Below, piece by piece: positions 53,737 to 62,526 of a DNA stretch of 64,000 nucleotides. Each line of letters begins with the position of its first letter. The stretch's first letter is position 1. The translations under genes and the position numbers were made by a program. Origin of the DNA: Mycobacterium sp. 236(2023) (GTDB taxonomy: Bacteria; Actinomycetota; Actinomycetes; Mycobacteriales; Mycobacteriaceae). The notes under the pieces were generated by a model, which saw only the letters and a list, made by a program, of their open reading frames with translations, ran no database searches and was not told where the DNA came from. Location: contig NZ_JARSBP010000001.1 in assembly GCF_029623955.1 (NCBI RefSeq), positions 434,001-498,000 of the forward strand, written 5' to 3'.

Positions 53737-54282
53737 CGCGGGCCAGCTCCGCATCCAGCCCTCGACGGGCAGATCGAGGCCGTTGCACAGCGTGCATATG
53801 GTGCGGTACCAGCCGACGGCGATCAGCAGCTCCATCCGTTGTTCATCGGACATGTTGGTGCCCAAGGCTTTCCACGTGTCAGCAGTGAGTGACCCGGTCT
53901 GCTCGATCTCGTCGACAGCGGCGATCAGCACTTGCTCGTCGGCCGACCATCCGACGTCGGCGCCGGTAACCAGCGCGTCGCACTCGTCATCGGACACCCC
54001 GGCGATCGGCCCCCAGAACGCGGCCTGCCCACCCCACTCGTACGCGCAGCCGACGAGCGCACAGATCCGCAGGATCGCGATCGTGCGAACCCGCGGCGGC
54101 AACTTGGTGTCGACGTAGAGCGCCTCACCCAGCTTGCGCAGCTTGGCCGCGAGTGCGGGGTGCCGCTGCAGGCAGCGCACGAGCAGCAGCGGTTCGTAGG
54201 TGCGGTCGGGATGCCCCCAGCTGCCGATGCCTGCCGCATCCTCCTCGCTCCACGGCGGGGCAAGCGGCGCAACGCGACTCAT
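53728..54282 (-). CDS. Carboxymuconolactone decarboxylase / AhpD-like protein
   Basis: The 184-residue helical protein has a CMD-type core (LPPRVRTIAILRICALVGCAYEWGGQAAFW), in which AhpD's Cys-x-x-Cys is reduced to one Cys (GCAYEW) with Glu and the trailing Trp. The later part is ADEQVLIAAVDEIEQTGSLTADTW. Such proteins are found next to degradation genes; the precise reaction is unknown. ATG 54282 overlaps the amidohydrolase stop by 4 nt, so it is translated with it. Confidence 0.85.
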   Translation of the reverse strand: MSRVAPLAPPWSEEDAAGIGSWGHPDRTYEPLLLVRCLQRHPALAAKLRKLGEALYVDTKLPPRVRTIAILRICALVGCAYEWGGQAAFWGPIAGVSDDECDALVTGADVGWSADEQVLIAAVDEIEQTGSLTADTWKALGTNMSDEQRMELLIAVGWYRTICTLCNGLDLPVEGWMRSWPASA

Positions 54283-56027
54283 GCGGGGCTGGACTGGCGG
54301 CCACGCACCAGCTTCCCGGGACGCGCTTCGGTGGGCACACCGTTCTCGGCGATCACCTCGCCGGAAACGATGGTGGCGACGTAGCCGTCCGCGGTCTGGT
54401 CGAGGCGCCGGCCGCCCGCGGGCAGATCGCCGACGACGACAGGCTTGTGCAGCCGCAGGGCTGCGGTGTCGATGACGTTGAGATCGGCCTTGTAGCCCAC
54501 GGCGATTCGACCGCGATCGGCCAGGCCGGCCACTCGAGCGGGTACGGACGTCAGCTCCCGGATGACCTCGGAGACCGACAGCCGTCCGCTGTTTCTGTCG
54601 CGTACCCAGTGCGTGAGCATGTAGGTGGGAAAGCTTGCGTCGCAGATCATTCCGTAGTGGGCACCCCCGTCGCCGAGGCCGAGCACGACGTCGTCACGGC
54701 TGATCAGCTCCGCGACGGTGTCCAGCGTGCCGTCGCGGAAGTTGGCCAGCGTCACGAGGAGCATGGCGTGGCCGTCGTCGTCGAGGAGCCGGTCGTAGGC
54801 CTCTTCCAGCGGGCTGACGCCGCGGGCGGCAGCCCGCGCTCCGATCGAATCCTCGGGCAACGGCTCGTAATTCGGCGGATCGCCGAGCGGGAACATGTAG
54901 TTCCATGCCTGCGCTGCGAACATCAGAGGGTGCCCGTCGCTGGCGGGTTTGTCGTTCAAGATACGTTCGCGCACTTCGGGTTTGCGCATCTCGGCGACTT
55001 TGTCGGCCAGGGGTAGTCCTGCGATCTCGCGGTACGACGGGTACATCACGAACGGGTTGCCCGACAGATCGAGGCCGAGCACCAGGCCGATGGGGCGCGG
55101 GAAGATCTGACCCGTCACGTCCCCACCGTCAGCGTTGGCCTTCTCCACCATGCGTAAGGCATCGAGGTGGATCGGCGGGCCGGCGTTGCCGATCGCCAGC
55201 GTGAACGTCACCGGCAGGCCCACCTCGGAGGCGACGTCGAAGACCGCCTTCAGGGCGCCTTCGTAGTCGCCCGCCATCAGGTCGGGCACGAACTGCAGGA
55301 GCCCACCGCCGGCGTCGTCGACCCCGCGGGCGATGGCCTCAATCTCGGCGTACTCCGCCTCGTAACTCGGAATCGGTTGTCCGCCGGCTGTTTTGTGCAA
55401 GGTCAGCCGCGACGACGCGAACCCGAGTGCGCCGGCGGTGATGGCTTCCTCGGCGAGCTTGCGCATCAGCGCGAGATCTTCGGGGGTGGGCAGTTCGCGA
55501 TCGACCCCACGTTGGCCCATCACGTACACCCGCAGCGGCGAGTGCGGCAGGAACGCGGCGACATCGATGTCGCGGCGTCGCGAGTCGAGGGCGTCGAGGA
55601 ACTCGGGGAAGGTCTCCCACGTCCACGGCAGGCCGTCGACCATCACGACGCCCGGAATGTCCTCGACGCCGGCCATCACGTCGACGAGAGTGTCGTGGTC
55701 CTCGGGGCGGCAGGGCGCGAACCCGACGCCGCAGTTGCCCATCACCGCGGTGGTGACGCCGTGCGCCGACGACGGCGTCATCCGGTCCGACCAGATCGCC
55801 TGACCGTCGTAGTGGGTGTGGAGGTCGACGAACCCGGGCGTGACGAGAAGGCCTGTCGCGTCGATCTCGTGGGTGGCGTCGCCGTCGACGGAACCCACCG
55901 AGACGATGACACCGTCGCGCACCGCGACGTCCCCGGTGAACGGTTCGCCGCCGAGACCGTCGACGACGGTTCCCCCGCGCACCGCAAGGTCAAATGTCGC
56001 CCTCCGGGCGATGGAGCCATCTGTCAT
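54279..56027 (-). CDS. Amidohydrolase, N-acyl-D-amino-acid deacylase-like
   Basis: The 582-residue amidohydrolase-3 family protein has the N-terminal metal site FVDLHTHYDGQAIWSDRMTP (HxH-like), GVTTAVMGNCGVGFAPCRP, and the typical D-aminoacylase features ITAGALGFASSRL and LGLGDGGAHYGMICDASFPTYML. VSVPARVAGLADRGRIAVGYKADLNVID closes the beta-barrel. The enzyme may cleave N-acyl-D-amino acids or related amides. The ATG at 56027 is 22 nt from the divergent VOC gene. The carboxymuconolactone-like gene overlaps its stop by 4 nt. Confidence 0.9.
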   Translation of the reverse strand: MTDGSIARRATFDLAVRGGTVVDGLGGEPFTGDVAVRDGVIVSVGSVDGDATHEIDATGLLVTPGFVDLHTHYDGQAIWSDRMTPSSAHGVTTAVMGNCGVGFAPCRPEDHDTLVDVMAGVEDIPGVVMVDGLPWTWETFPEFLDALDSRRRDIDVAAFLPHSPLRVYVMGQRGVDRELPTPEDLALMRKLAEEAITAGALGFASSRLTLHKTAGGQPIPSYEAEYAEIEAIARGVDDAGGGLLQFVPDLMAGDYEGALKAVFDVASEVGLPVTFTLAIGNAGPPIHLDALRMVEKANADGGDVTGQIFPRPIGLVLGLDLSGNPFVMYPSYREIAGLPLADKVAEMRKPEVRERILNDKPASDGHPLMFAAQAWNYMFPLGDPPNYEPLPEDSIGARAAARGVSPLEEAYDRLLDDDGHAMLLVTLANFRDGTLDTVAELISRDDVVLGLGDGGAHYGMICDASFPTYMLTHWVRDRNSGRLSVSEVIRELTSVPARVAGLADRGRIAVGYKADLNVIDTAALRLHKPVVVGDLPAGGRRLDQTADGYVATIVSGEVIAENGVPTEARPGKLVRGRQSSPA

Positions 56028-56049
56028 ATCCCGAATGTACGGTGAGGCC

Positions 56050-56439
56050 ATGATCGACCACTTCGGAATCAACTGTGCGGATTGGGAGAAGTCGAAGGCC
56101 TTCTACGACAAGGTGCTCGGCTCGTTGGGGTACACGCGACAGATGGATTTTCAGGTTGCCATCGGGTACGGGACCGAGGGCAAACCCGACTTCTGGATCG
56201 CCGACATGAACGCCGGTGACGCCAAGGGGCCGAACCGTGAGGCGCACTTCGCGTTCCAGGCTCCTGACGCCGAGGGTGTCCAGGCGTTCTACGCCGCGGC
56301 GGTCGAAGCCGGCGCCGAGTCGCTGCACGAGCCGCGGCTGTGGCCCGAGTATCACGAGAACTATTACGGCGCATTCGTGCGCGACTTCGACGGCAACAAC
56401 GTCGAGGCGGTCTTTCACGGTGGCGGCCCGAGGGCCTAG
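56050..56439 (+). CDS. VOC/glyoxalase-family protein
   Basis: The 129-residue protein is a single VOC module: MIDHFGINCADWEKSKAFYDKVLGSLGY, then a metal-binding His in REAHFAFQAPDAEGVQAFYAAAVEAGAE, and Glu in DFDGNNVEAVFHG. Typical for small actinobacterial glyoxalase-like proteins (dimer). The substrate is unknown. The ATG at 56050 is chosen because the family starts at MIDH. It is followed after 3 nt by the lipoprotein. Confidence 0.88.
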   Translation: MIDHFGINCADWEKSKAFYDKVLGSLGYTRQMDFQVAIGYGTEGKPDFWIADMNAGDAKGPNREAHFAFQAPDAEGVQAFYAAAVEAGAESLHEPRLWPEYHENYYGAFVRDFDGNNVEAVFHGGGPRA

Positions 56440-56442
56440 GCG

Positions 56443-57402
56443 GTGAAACGGTGGGCTCTGCTGCTGGGCCTGGCTCTGGTGCTCGCCGGTTGTTCATCGG
56501 GTGAGGAGCCACCGCCTGTCGTGAAGCCGGTGGCGGCACTCGACGGTTCCTACATCGTCGAATACGACGGCACCGGCACGACGAACGGCGCCCCGGTGCT
56601 CGGCCAGAGCTCCGGGAAGGCGGGGTGGGTGTTCCAAACCGCGTGCGATGAGGACAGCTGCGTCGCCGCGGGCGGCATGATCGCCGACCCCGAGAACCCG
56701 GGCGCCCCGCTGAAGGACGCGCGAGTGGCCGACTACGTCGACGGACGGTGGGTCATGATCCACCGCAGCGAGAACGTCGTCACGTGTACCGGGCCGAACG
56801 GCGAGGAGTTGAGGGCGGACGGCTGGTCGATCTGGGACATCGCCATCGCACCGGACATGAGCCTGCGCCCGACGATCACCACCGTGGGTGTCGGCGACTG
56901 CCCGTCGGTCAACGTCGTCACCCCGGTGATGACGCGGGTGGCCGACCGCTTGCCGGAGTTCCCCGTTCCCGATCCGACGCAGCAGCCGCCGAGGACAGTC
57001 GCGGCCGCTACCGGTTTTCATGGCTCCTACACATCGACCAGGACCCGCCGCGGTCAGGACGCCGAGCCCGAAGTGGCCGATCGGAACGTCAGGACGTACT
57101 GCCTCAGGACAGGGGATCGCTGTGCGACCACGGCGACGACACCTGGCGAGCCGGGCGCAGAGTTCGCGCACCTGTCGGTGTTCACCTTCGGTGACGGGAA
57201 GTTCGTCCGGTCGACCATCCCGCTGCCCTCGCCATGCGCCGACGGGGTGCCCGGTGCCGCGACGGAAGCCCAGACGCTCAATCTGCCCGCAGGCACCGAG
57301 AACCCGTTCCCGGAGGTGAGGGGCGCGGTCGTCAAGAACTTCACCGCCGGATGCGCGGGCGCCGAAGAGTACGACGTCGTCTACGCACTGCGCCCGGCGT
57401 AG
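56443..57402 (+). CDS. Putative lipoprotein, unknown function
   Basis: The 319-residue exported protein has a signal peptide with lipobox LAGC (Cys at residue 17), then an extracytoplasmic part with two similar halves. Each half has a GSYIVEYDGTG / GSYTSTRTRRG-type start and a Cys-rich centre (CDEDSCVAAGG, YCLRTGDRCATTA). The repeat layout matches the beta-sheet sensor-like domains of other mycobacterial lipoproteins. GTG 56443 is 3 nt after the VOC gene stop. Function unknown. Confidence 0.78.
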   Translation: MKRWALLLGLALVLAGCSSGEEPPPVVKPVAALDGSYIVEYDGTGTTNGAPVLGQSSGKAGWVFQTACDEDSCVAAGGMIADPENPGAPLKDARVADYVDGRWVMIHRSENVVTCTGPNGEELRADGWSIWDIAIAPDMSLRPTITTVGVGDCPSVNVVTPVMTRVADRLPEFPVPDPTQQPPRTVAAATGFHGSYTSTRTRRGQDAEPEVADRNVRTYCLRTGDRCATTATTPGEPGAEFAHLSVFTFGDGKFVRSTIPLPSPCADGVPGAATEAQTLNLPAGTENPFPEVRGAVVKNFTAGCAGAEEYDVVYALRPA

Positions 57403-57412
57403 CTTGGCGACC

Positions 57413-57916
57413 ATGGACTCAGCCCGAGAACTGCTGCGCGACCTGTTCACTCGGCAAGCCGAGCACGTCGACGACCTCACCGAGAACCTCACCGACGACG
57501 TCGCCTACTACCGGCCGACACCGGAGGCCAACACCATCACGTGGTTGATCTGGCATACCGCGCGCATGCAGGACGCGCAGGTATGCGACATCGCCGGAAC
57601 CGAACAGGTGTGGTTCCGCGACGGCTGGGTCGACAAGTTCGGCCTGGACCTGCCGCCCGATGCGCACGGCTACGGCCACAGTCCCGAGGAGGTGGCGAAG
57701 GTGCGCGCGCCGGGGCATCTGCTGGCGGGCTACTACCGGGCCGTCCACAAGCTGTCGCTGGAGTACGTGGCATCGGTGTCTGCGGAGGAACTGGCCCGCG
57801 TCATCGACACCCGGTGGACGCCCCCGGTGACTGCGAGTGCACGGCTGGTCAGCGTCATCGACGACGCCGCGCAGCATCTCGGTCAGGCGGCCTATATCCG
57901 GGGGCTTGTGAGCTGA
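57413..57916 (+). CDS. DinB-fold protein (mycothiol-transferase-like, DUF664)
   Basis: The 167-residue four-helix protein has ELLRDLFTRQAEHVDDLTENLTDDVAYYRPTPEANTITWLIWHTARMQDAQVCDIAG. The metal-binding His in IWHTARM and a later His in DDAAQHLGQAAYIRG fit the DinB/mycothiol-dependent transferase family. The substrate is unknown. ATG 57413 is used; the upstream TTG is weaker. Its stop overlaps the start of the PAP2 gene (CTGA). Confidence 0.88.
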   Translation: MDSARELLRDLFTRQAEHVDDLTENLTDDVAYYRPTPEANTITWLIWHTARMQDAQVCDIAGTEQVWFRDGWVDKFGLDLPPDAHGYGHSPEEVAKVRAPGHLLAGYYRAVHKLSLEYVASVSAEELARVIDTRWTPPVTASARLVSVIDDAAQHLGQAAYIRGLVS

Positions 57917-58488
57917 ACTCACTGATTCGGTGGTGGCCGCTCGGTGGCCTGGCCGGTCTGATCGCCCTCGGTCTCGCCGTCGGCAAGGGCTCGACACCGG
58001 TGGACGACTGGTTCCAGAACCTCGGCGCCGAGCATCAGGAGCTGAGGTATCTGCTCGTCTTCACCGACGGCGGCGTGGTCCTGACGCTCTGCGGCGTCGT
58101 GTTCGTCGCCGCCCTGGTGCGGCGGCGCTGGCGTCTCGCTGCCGCCACCGTGGTCACGCCGTTTCTGGCCGTGATGGCGGCCCGGTTGGCCAAGCTGTCG
58201 TTCGGGCGTCTCAAAGGCGAGGAGCTGGCCTACCCGAGCGGGCACACGGCGCTGACGCTGGCGGTGCTGGCGATGACGGTGCTGCTGTTCGGCGCGGCGA
58301 CGTGGGCGGTCACCGCCGCGGCCGCGGTCATGACGCTCGGTGTGATCGGGCAGGGCGTCACCTACCACTACTTCACCGACACGATCGGGGCGTTGTTCCT
58401 CGGCAGCGCGCTGGTGTGCCTGGCCGTGTCCATCGCCAGACTTGACACGTGTCAACCCCGGCGCGACGGAGATCACAGTGCTGGTTAG
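57913..58488 (+). CDS. PAP2-family phosphatase, apparent CTG start
   Basis: The 191-residue polytopic protein contains the PAP2 motifs: C1 in KLSFGRLKGEE, C2 YPSGHTALTLA (about 104-114) and C3 with His/Asp in TYHYFTDTIGALFLG. The likely job is dephosphorylation of undecaprenyl or phosphatidic acid substrates. The only initiation codon before the first TM in this frame and after the DinB gene is CTG at 57913, forming CTGA with the DinB stop. The next in-frame ATG/GTG would remove TM1. A rare CTG start, or an indel, is implied. Six TMs are visible. Confidence 0.8.
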   Translation: MNSLIRWWPLGGLAGLIALGLAVGKGSTPVDDWFQNLGAEHQELRYLLVFTDGGVVLTLCGVVFVAALVRRRWRLAAATVVTPFLAVMAARLAKLSFGRLKGEELAYPSGHTALTLAVLAMTVLLFGAATWAVTAAAAVMTLGVIGQGVTYHYFTDTIGALFLGSALVCLAVSIARLDTCQPRRDGDHSAG

Positions 58489-58497
58489 CATGGGGAC

Positions 58498-60027
58498 ATG
58501 ACAGCGACGTCCGACGTGCACGTGCCCAACGATTTCACCGGCACCGGGACCATCACCAACCCTGCGACCGGAGCCGCCGCCGGCACCGTCCGCTGGACAG
58601 ACCCCGCCGACATTCCTCAACTCACGGCCGGTCTGCGCGCCGCGCAGAAAGAGTGGGAGGCCCGCGGTCCCAAAGGCCGGGCGAAGGTGTTGTCCCGGTA
58701 CGCGGTGTGGCTCGGCAAGCATCGCGAGGAGATCGAACGGCTGCTCATCGACGAGACCGGCAAGTCCGCCGCCGACGCCGCCCAAGAAGTGCCGCTGATC
58801 ATCATGATCGCGTCGTACTACATCAAGACGATGGAGAAGGCGCTCGCCCCGGATCCGCGTCCGGCGGCCCTGCCGTTCCTGGCCATCAAGAAGATCAGCG
58901 TGCACTACCGGCCCCGCCCGGTCGTCGGCATCATCGCGCCGTGGAACTACCCGGTCGCCAACGCGTTGATGGACGCCATCGGCGCGCTGGCCGCCGGCTG
59001 CGCGGTCCTGCTCAAGCCGTCCGAGCGCACTCCGCTGACCGCCGAACTGCTGCTGCGCGGCTGGCTGGACTCGGGGGCGCCGGAGGTGCTGGCGCTGGCC
59101 CAGGGTGCCCGGGCGGTGTCCGAGGCTGTCATCGACAACACCGACTTCATCCAGTTCACGGGCTCCTGTGCGACGGGCGCCAAGGTGATGGAACGCGCGG
59201 CCCGCACGCTGACCCCGGTGAGCCTGGAACTCGGCGGCAAGGACCCGATGCTCGTCCTCGAAGACGCCGACGTCGAACTCGCCGCCCATGCCGCCGTGTG
59301 GGGCGCGATGTTCAACGCCGGCCAGACGTGCGTGTCGGTCGAGCGCGTCTACGTGCTCGATTCGGTCTACGACCAGTTCGTCGACGTGGTCGTCGACGAC
59401 GTGATGAAACTGAAGCTGGGGGCCGGCGACGGCAACCACCTCGGCGCGATGATCGACGACACCCAGGTCGCGGTCACCGAACGCCATGTCGCCGATGCGC
59501 TCGCCAAGGGTGCCAAGGCGCTGACCGGCGGCACCCGCGGCACCGGCTCGGGCAGCTTTTACGAGCCCACCGTGCTGGTCGACGTCGACCATTCGATGCT
59601 GTGCATGACCGAGGAGACGTTCGGCCCGACGCTGCCGATCATGAAGGTCGCCAGCGTCGACGAGGCGATCCGGCTGGCCAACGACAGCCCCTACGGCTTG
59701 TCCGCCGCGGTGTTCTCCGGCGACGTGGAACGCGCGAAGGCCGTCGCGCTTCAACTCGACTGCGGAGCGGTCAACATCAACGACGTCATCTCCAACCTGA
59801 TGTGCACCACCGCCCCGATGGGCGGCTGGAAGACCTCGGGCATGGGTGCGCGCTTCGGTGGGGCAGAGGGCATTCGCAAGTTCTGTCGTCAGGAGGCGGT
59901 CGTGGCGCCGCGTACCAACGTCGGCGCGGGTGGGAATTACTACAACAACTCGCTCAAGGCGCTCAAGCGGATGAACACGCTCATGACCAAGATGGCGCTG
60001 TTCGGGCCGCGTCGATCAGCGAAATAG
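58498..60027 (+). CDS. NAD(P)+-dependent aldehyde dehydrogenase (succinate-semialdehyde-type)
   Basis: The 509-residue ALDH has GIIAPWNYPVANALMDAIGALAAGCAVLLKPSERTP, FTGSCATGAKVMERAARTLTPVSLELGGKDPMLVLEDAD (catalytic Glu) and NAGQTCVSVERVYV (catalytic Cys). EETFGPTLPIMKVASVDEAIRLAN is the cofactor-end motif. It ends in an unusual NYYNNSLKALKRMNTLMTK helix. The substrate is probably an aliphatic semialdehyde or fatty aldehyde. The ATG at 58498 is 9 nt after the PAP2 stop. Confidence 0.93.
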   Translation: MTATSDVHVPNDFTGTGTITNPATGAAAGTVRWTDPADIPQLTAGLRAAQKEWEARGPKGRAKVLSRYAVWLGKHREEIERLLIDETGKSAADAAQEVPLIIMIASYYIKTMEKALAPDPRPAALPFLAIKKISVHYRPRPVVGIIAPWNYPVANALMDAIGALAAGCAVLLKPSERTPLTAELLLRGWLDSGAPEVLALAQGARAVSEAVIDNTDFIQFTGSCATGAKVMERAARTLTPVSLELGGKDPMLVLEDADVELAAHAAVWGAMFNAGQTCVSVERVYVLDSVYDQFVDVVVDDVMKLKLGAGDGNHLGAMIDDTQVAVTERHVADALAKGAKALTGGTRGTGSGSFYEPTVLVDVDHSMLCMTEETFGPTLPIMKVASVDEAIRLANDSPYGLSAAVFSGDVERAKAVALQLDCGAVNINDVISNLMCTTAPMGGWKTSGMGARFGGAEGIRKFCRQEAVVAPRTNVGAGGNYYNNSLKALKRMNTLMTKMALFGPRRSAK

Positions 60028-60087
60028 TCCACGTCCCGTTCACCCGACGGTCACCGAAACGTTCGCAGCGCTCGATAGCTTCTGGCG

Positions 60088-60945
60088 GTGACTCTGGACG
60101 GCTCTGGCTACAGCGTGCTCGACGACGACGATGACGATCCCGTGCTGCTTCTTCAGCCCAGCGGTGAAGTCGTCGACACCTGGCGCGAGAACTATCCGTA
60201 CGACGAGCGCATGAAGCGCACCGAATACGAAGAGCAGAAGCGGCTGCTGCAGATCGAACTGCTCAAGCTGCAGAAGTGGAGCCAGGCCAACGGACACCGG
60301 CACGTCATCGTGTTCGAAGGCCGCGACGCCGCGGGCAAGGGCGGCACCATCAAGCGGTTCATGGAGCACCTCAACCCGCGCGGCGCCCGCGTCGTCGCGC
60401 TGGAGAAGCCCACCGAGCGGGAGACCACCCAGTGGTACTTCCAGCGCTACGTCACGCACCTGCCCGCCGCGGGTGAGTTCGTGCTGTTCGACCGGTCCTG
60501 GTACAACCGCGCGGGTGTGGAGCGCGTGATGGGCTACTGCACCCCCAAGCAGCACGCCGAGTTCATCCGCCAGGCTCCGCTGTTCGAGCAGATGCTCGTC
60601 AACGACGGTGTGAGCCTCACCAAGCTGTGGTTCTCGGTCACCCAGAACGAACAGCGCACCCGGTTCACAATCCGCCAGGTCGATCCCGTGCGGCAGTGGA
60701 AACTGTCGCCCACCGATCTCGCATCGTTGGACAAGTGGGACGACTACACCGCCGCCAAAGAAGACATGTTCGCGTGGACGGACACCGAAACCGCGCCGTG
60801 GACCGTGGTCAAGAGCAACGACAAGAAGCGCGCCCGCATCAATGCCATGCGCTACGTGCTGAGTAAGTTCGACTACGACAACAAGGACCACGACGTCGTG
60901 GGCCGGCCCGACCCGCTCATCGTGGGGCGCGCACTTTCCGACTGA
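60088..60945 (+). CDS. ppk2: Polyphosphate kinase 2
   Basis: The 285-residue PPK2 uses polyphosphate to make NTPs from NDPs. It has the P-loop FEGRDAAGKGGTIKRFMEHLNPRGARVVAL and the lid/Walker B stretch VLFDRSWYNRAGVERVMGYC. WFSVTQNEQRTRFTIRQVDPVRQWKLSPTDLASLDKWDDYTAAKEDMF and the C-terminal KFDYDNKD are family blocks. The N-terminus carries a poly-Asp stretch (DDDDDD). GTG 60088 is the start (60 nt after the ALDH stop). Confidence 0.95.
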   Translation: MTLDGSGYSVLDDDDDDPVLLLQPSGEVVDTWRENYPYDERMKRTEYEEQKRLLQIELLKLQKWSQANGHRHVIVFEGRDAAGKGGTIKRFMEHLNPRGARVVALEKPTERETTQWYFQRYVTHLPAAGEFVLFDRSWYNRAGVERVMGYCTPKQHAEFIRQAPLFEQMLVNDGVSLTKLWFSVTQNEQRTRFTIRQVDPVRQWKLSPTDLASLDKWDDYTAAKEDMFAWTDTETAPWTVVKSNDKKRARINAMRYVLSKFDYDNKDHDVVGRPDPLIVGRALSD

Positions 60946-60951
60946 ACCGGG

Positions 60952-60974
60952 CGCGTCCCTCCAAGGAGGACGCG
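60952..60974 (+). promoter_or_regulatory. Hairpin that buries the ribosome binding site of the next gene
   Basis: CGCGTCCCTCC (60952-60962) pairs with GGAGGACGCG (60965-60974), with one bulged C and a very short apical loop. The GGAGG ribosome binding site of the gene starting at GTG 60978 lies fully in the 3' arm. The structure could lower translation or terminate ppk2 transcripts, but has no U tract. Confidence 0.55.
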
Positions 60975-60977
60975 TTC

Positions 60978-61835
60978 GTGCGTTTTCTCGCCGCCCTGTT
61001 CCTGTGGCTGATCACCACCGTTGCTCTGGCTGCCGCTGTCCCGGCGATGTGGGCGCAGTCGCATCTGATCGACGAGGACGGGTACGCCGCGCTCGCGACG
61101 TCGGCGGCCCGGGACTCCCGGCTGCAGAACGCGATGGCCGCTGAGCTGACCACCCAGTTCCTTTCCCTCGGTGAGGACAACGGCTACCAGCTCAACCCCG
61201 AACTCGTCCGGACCGTCGCCGATTCGTACACCCGCAACGCGGGCTTCCCGGGTCAGTTCGCCCAGGCGAACCGGATCGCGCATCAGTGGATGTTCACCGG
61301 CGCCGTGCCGAGCGGCAACTCGACCGATCAGTGGCTCATCGACGTGGCGCCGATGCTGTCGGACCCGTCGTTCTCGGCGACGCTGGGGACCCTGGACCTG
61401 CAGGTGCCCCCGACACTGACCGTGCCCATCACGGTGAACGCCGAGGAACTGCAGCCCGGAAAGCTGCGCTGGCTCGCGACGTGGGGACCGTGGGCCTCCA
61501 TCGGGGTGGCCGTCCTGACCGGGGTGTTCGCCCTGCTGACGCTGGCGGCCGCCAGGTCGCGGGGCAAAGCCCTTACCGCCCTTGGTGTTTCGGCGCTACT
61601 GGTCGGTGCGGCGGGCTGGGCGGGGATCGAGGTCGCCGGCCGTTTCATCGAGAGCGGACTCAACCGCACGGCCGGCGACATCCGCACCGTGGCCGAGGTG
61701 ATGGTGGACACCGCCGAAGGCAGCCTGCACCAGTGGCTGAACTACACGCTGCTGGCCGGCGGCGGGCTGGTGGTGCTCGGCGTCGTCGCCGCGGTGCTCG
61801 GCGGACTGCTGAGCGGGCCGCGGGAACCTGCCTGA
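60978..61835 (+). CDS. Membrane protein with extracytoplasmic domain, unknown function
   Basis: The 285-residue protein has an N-terminal TM (FLAALFLWLITTVALAAAVPAMW). An outside helical domain follows (residues 25-165; AMAAELTTQFLSLGEDNGYQLNPELVRTVADSY...), then three TMs (WASIGVAVLTGVFALLTLAAA, ALGVSALLVGAAGWAGIEV, LLAGGGLVVLGVVAAVLGGLL). The C-terminus is short (SGPREPA). Function unknown. GTG 60978 has GGAGG eight bases upstream, inside a hairpin. It follows ppk2 by 32 nt. Confidence 0.78.
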   Translation: MRFLAALFLWLITTVALAAAVPAMWAQSHLIDEDGYAALATSAARDSRLQNAMAAELTTQFLSLGEDNGYQLNPELVRTVADSYTRNAGFPGQFAQANRIAHQWMFTGAVPSGNSTDQWLIDVAPMLSDPSFSATLGTLDLQVPPTLTVPITVNAEELQPGKLRWLATWGPWASIGVAVLTGVFALLTLAAARSRGKALTALGVSALLVGAAGWAGIEVAGRFIESGLNRTAGDIRTVAEVMVDTAEGSLHQWLNYTLLAGGGLVVLGVVAAVLGGLLSGPREPA

Positions 61836-61896
61836 GCAGGACATTCGCTTCGGCTGGCTAGGCTCGGAAGTCACGTCCCCGGAGAAAGGCCGCTCG

Positions 61897-62526
61897 TTGT
61901 CGACAGAGATCCCTGCCGAACTCGACGGCCTCGCGGGTTGGACCGTGAGCCTGATGGAACACCTCGGGGGAGCCGGCGCCGGGCTGGCGATCTTCCTGGA
62001 GAACCTGTTCCCGCCCCTGCCGAGCGAAGTGATCCTGCCGATGGCGGGCTTCGCGGCGAGTCTGGGCACCCTCTCCGTGGTCGAAGCGATCGTCTGGACG
62101 ACCGTCGGGTCCGTCGTCGGAGCCTGGGTCATCTACCTGCTCGGCGCCTGGCTCGGGCATGAACGGATGACCAAACTCGCGACGAAGCTCCCGCTGGTGG
62201 ACCGCGAGGACATCGACAAGTCCGTGGCGTGGTTCGCCCGCCACGGCACCAAGGGTGTCTTCTTCGGCAGGATGCTGCCGTTCTTCCGCAGCTTCATCTC
62301 CGTCCCGGCGGGCATCGAGCGGATGAACTTCCTCGTCTTCACCGTGCTGACGACGCTGGGCAGCCTGATCTGGAACAGCGTGTTCATCGGGCTCGGCTTC
62401 GCCTTGGGCGCCAACTGGCATCTCATCGAGCCGTACGCGTCGGCGTTGCAGTTCGTGGTGCTGGCGGGCGTGGTTGGCTTCGTCGGCTGGTTCGTCGTGT
62501 CGCGGCTCCGGGCTAGGGCACGATGA
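61897..62526 (+). CDS. DedA-family membrane protein
   Basis: The 209-residue polytopic protein has the DedA core: FLENLFPPLPSEVILPMAGFAAS, VVGAWVIYLLGAWLGHERM and FGRMLPFFRSFISVPAGIERMNFLVFTVLTTLGSLIWNSVFIGLGF with the conserved Arg in GRMLPFFRS. DedA proteins flip undecaprenyl phosphate or phospholipids across the membrane. TTG 61897 is the start, supported by GGAGAAAGG seven bases before. Its end overlaps the convergent crotonase gene by 14 nt. Confidence 0.92.
   Translation: MSTEIPAELDGLAGWTVSLMEHLGGAGAGLAIFLENLFPPLPSEVILPMAGFAASLGTLSVVEAIVWTTVGSVVGAWVIYLLGAWLGHERMTKLATKLPLVDREDIDKSVAWFARHGTKGVFFGRMLPFFRSFISVPAGIERMNFLVFTVLTTLGSLIWNSVFIGLGFALGANWHLIEPYASALQFVVLAGVVGFVGWFVVSRLRARAR

Noticed and set aside
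57919..59754. 611-residue open frame opposite the PAP2 and aldehyde dehydrogenase genes
   Set aside because: Antisense shadow; spans two unrelated genes and has no recognisable motif.
60952..60974. Hairpin as terminator of ppk2
   Set aside because: No U tract follows, and the 3' arm is the ribosome binding site of the next gene; a translational role fits better.
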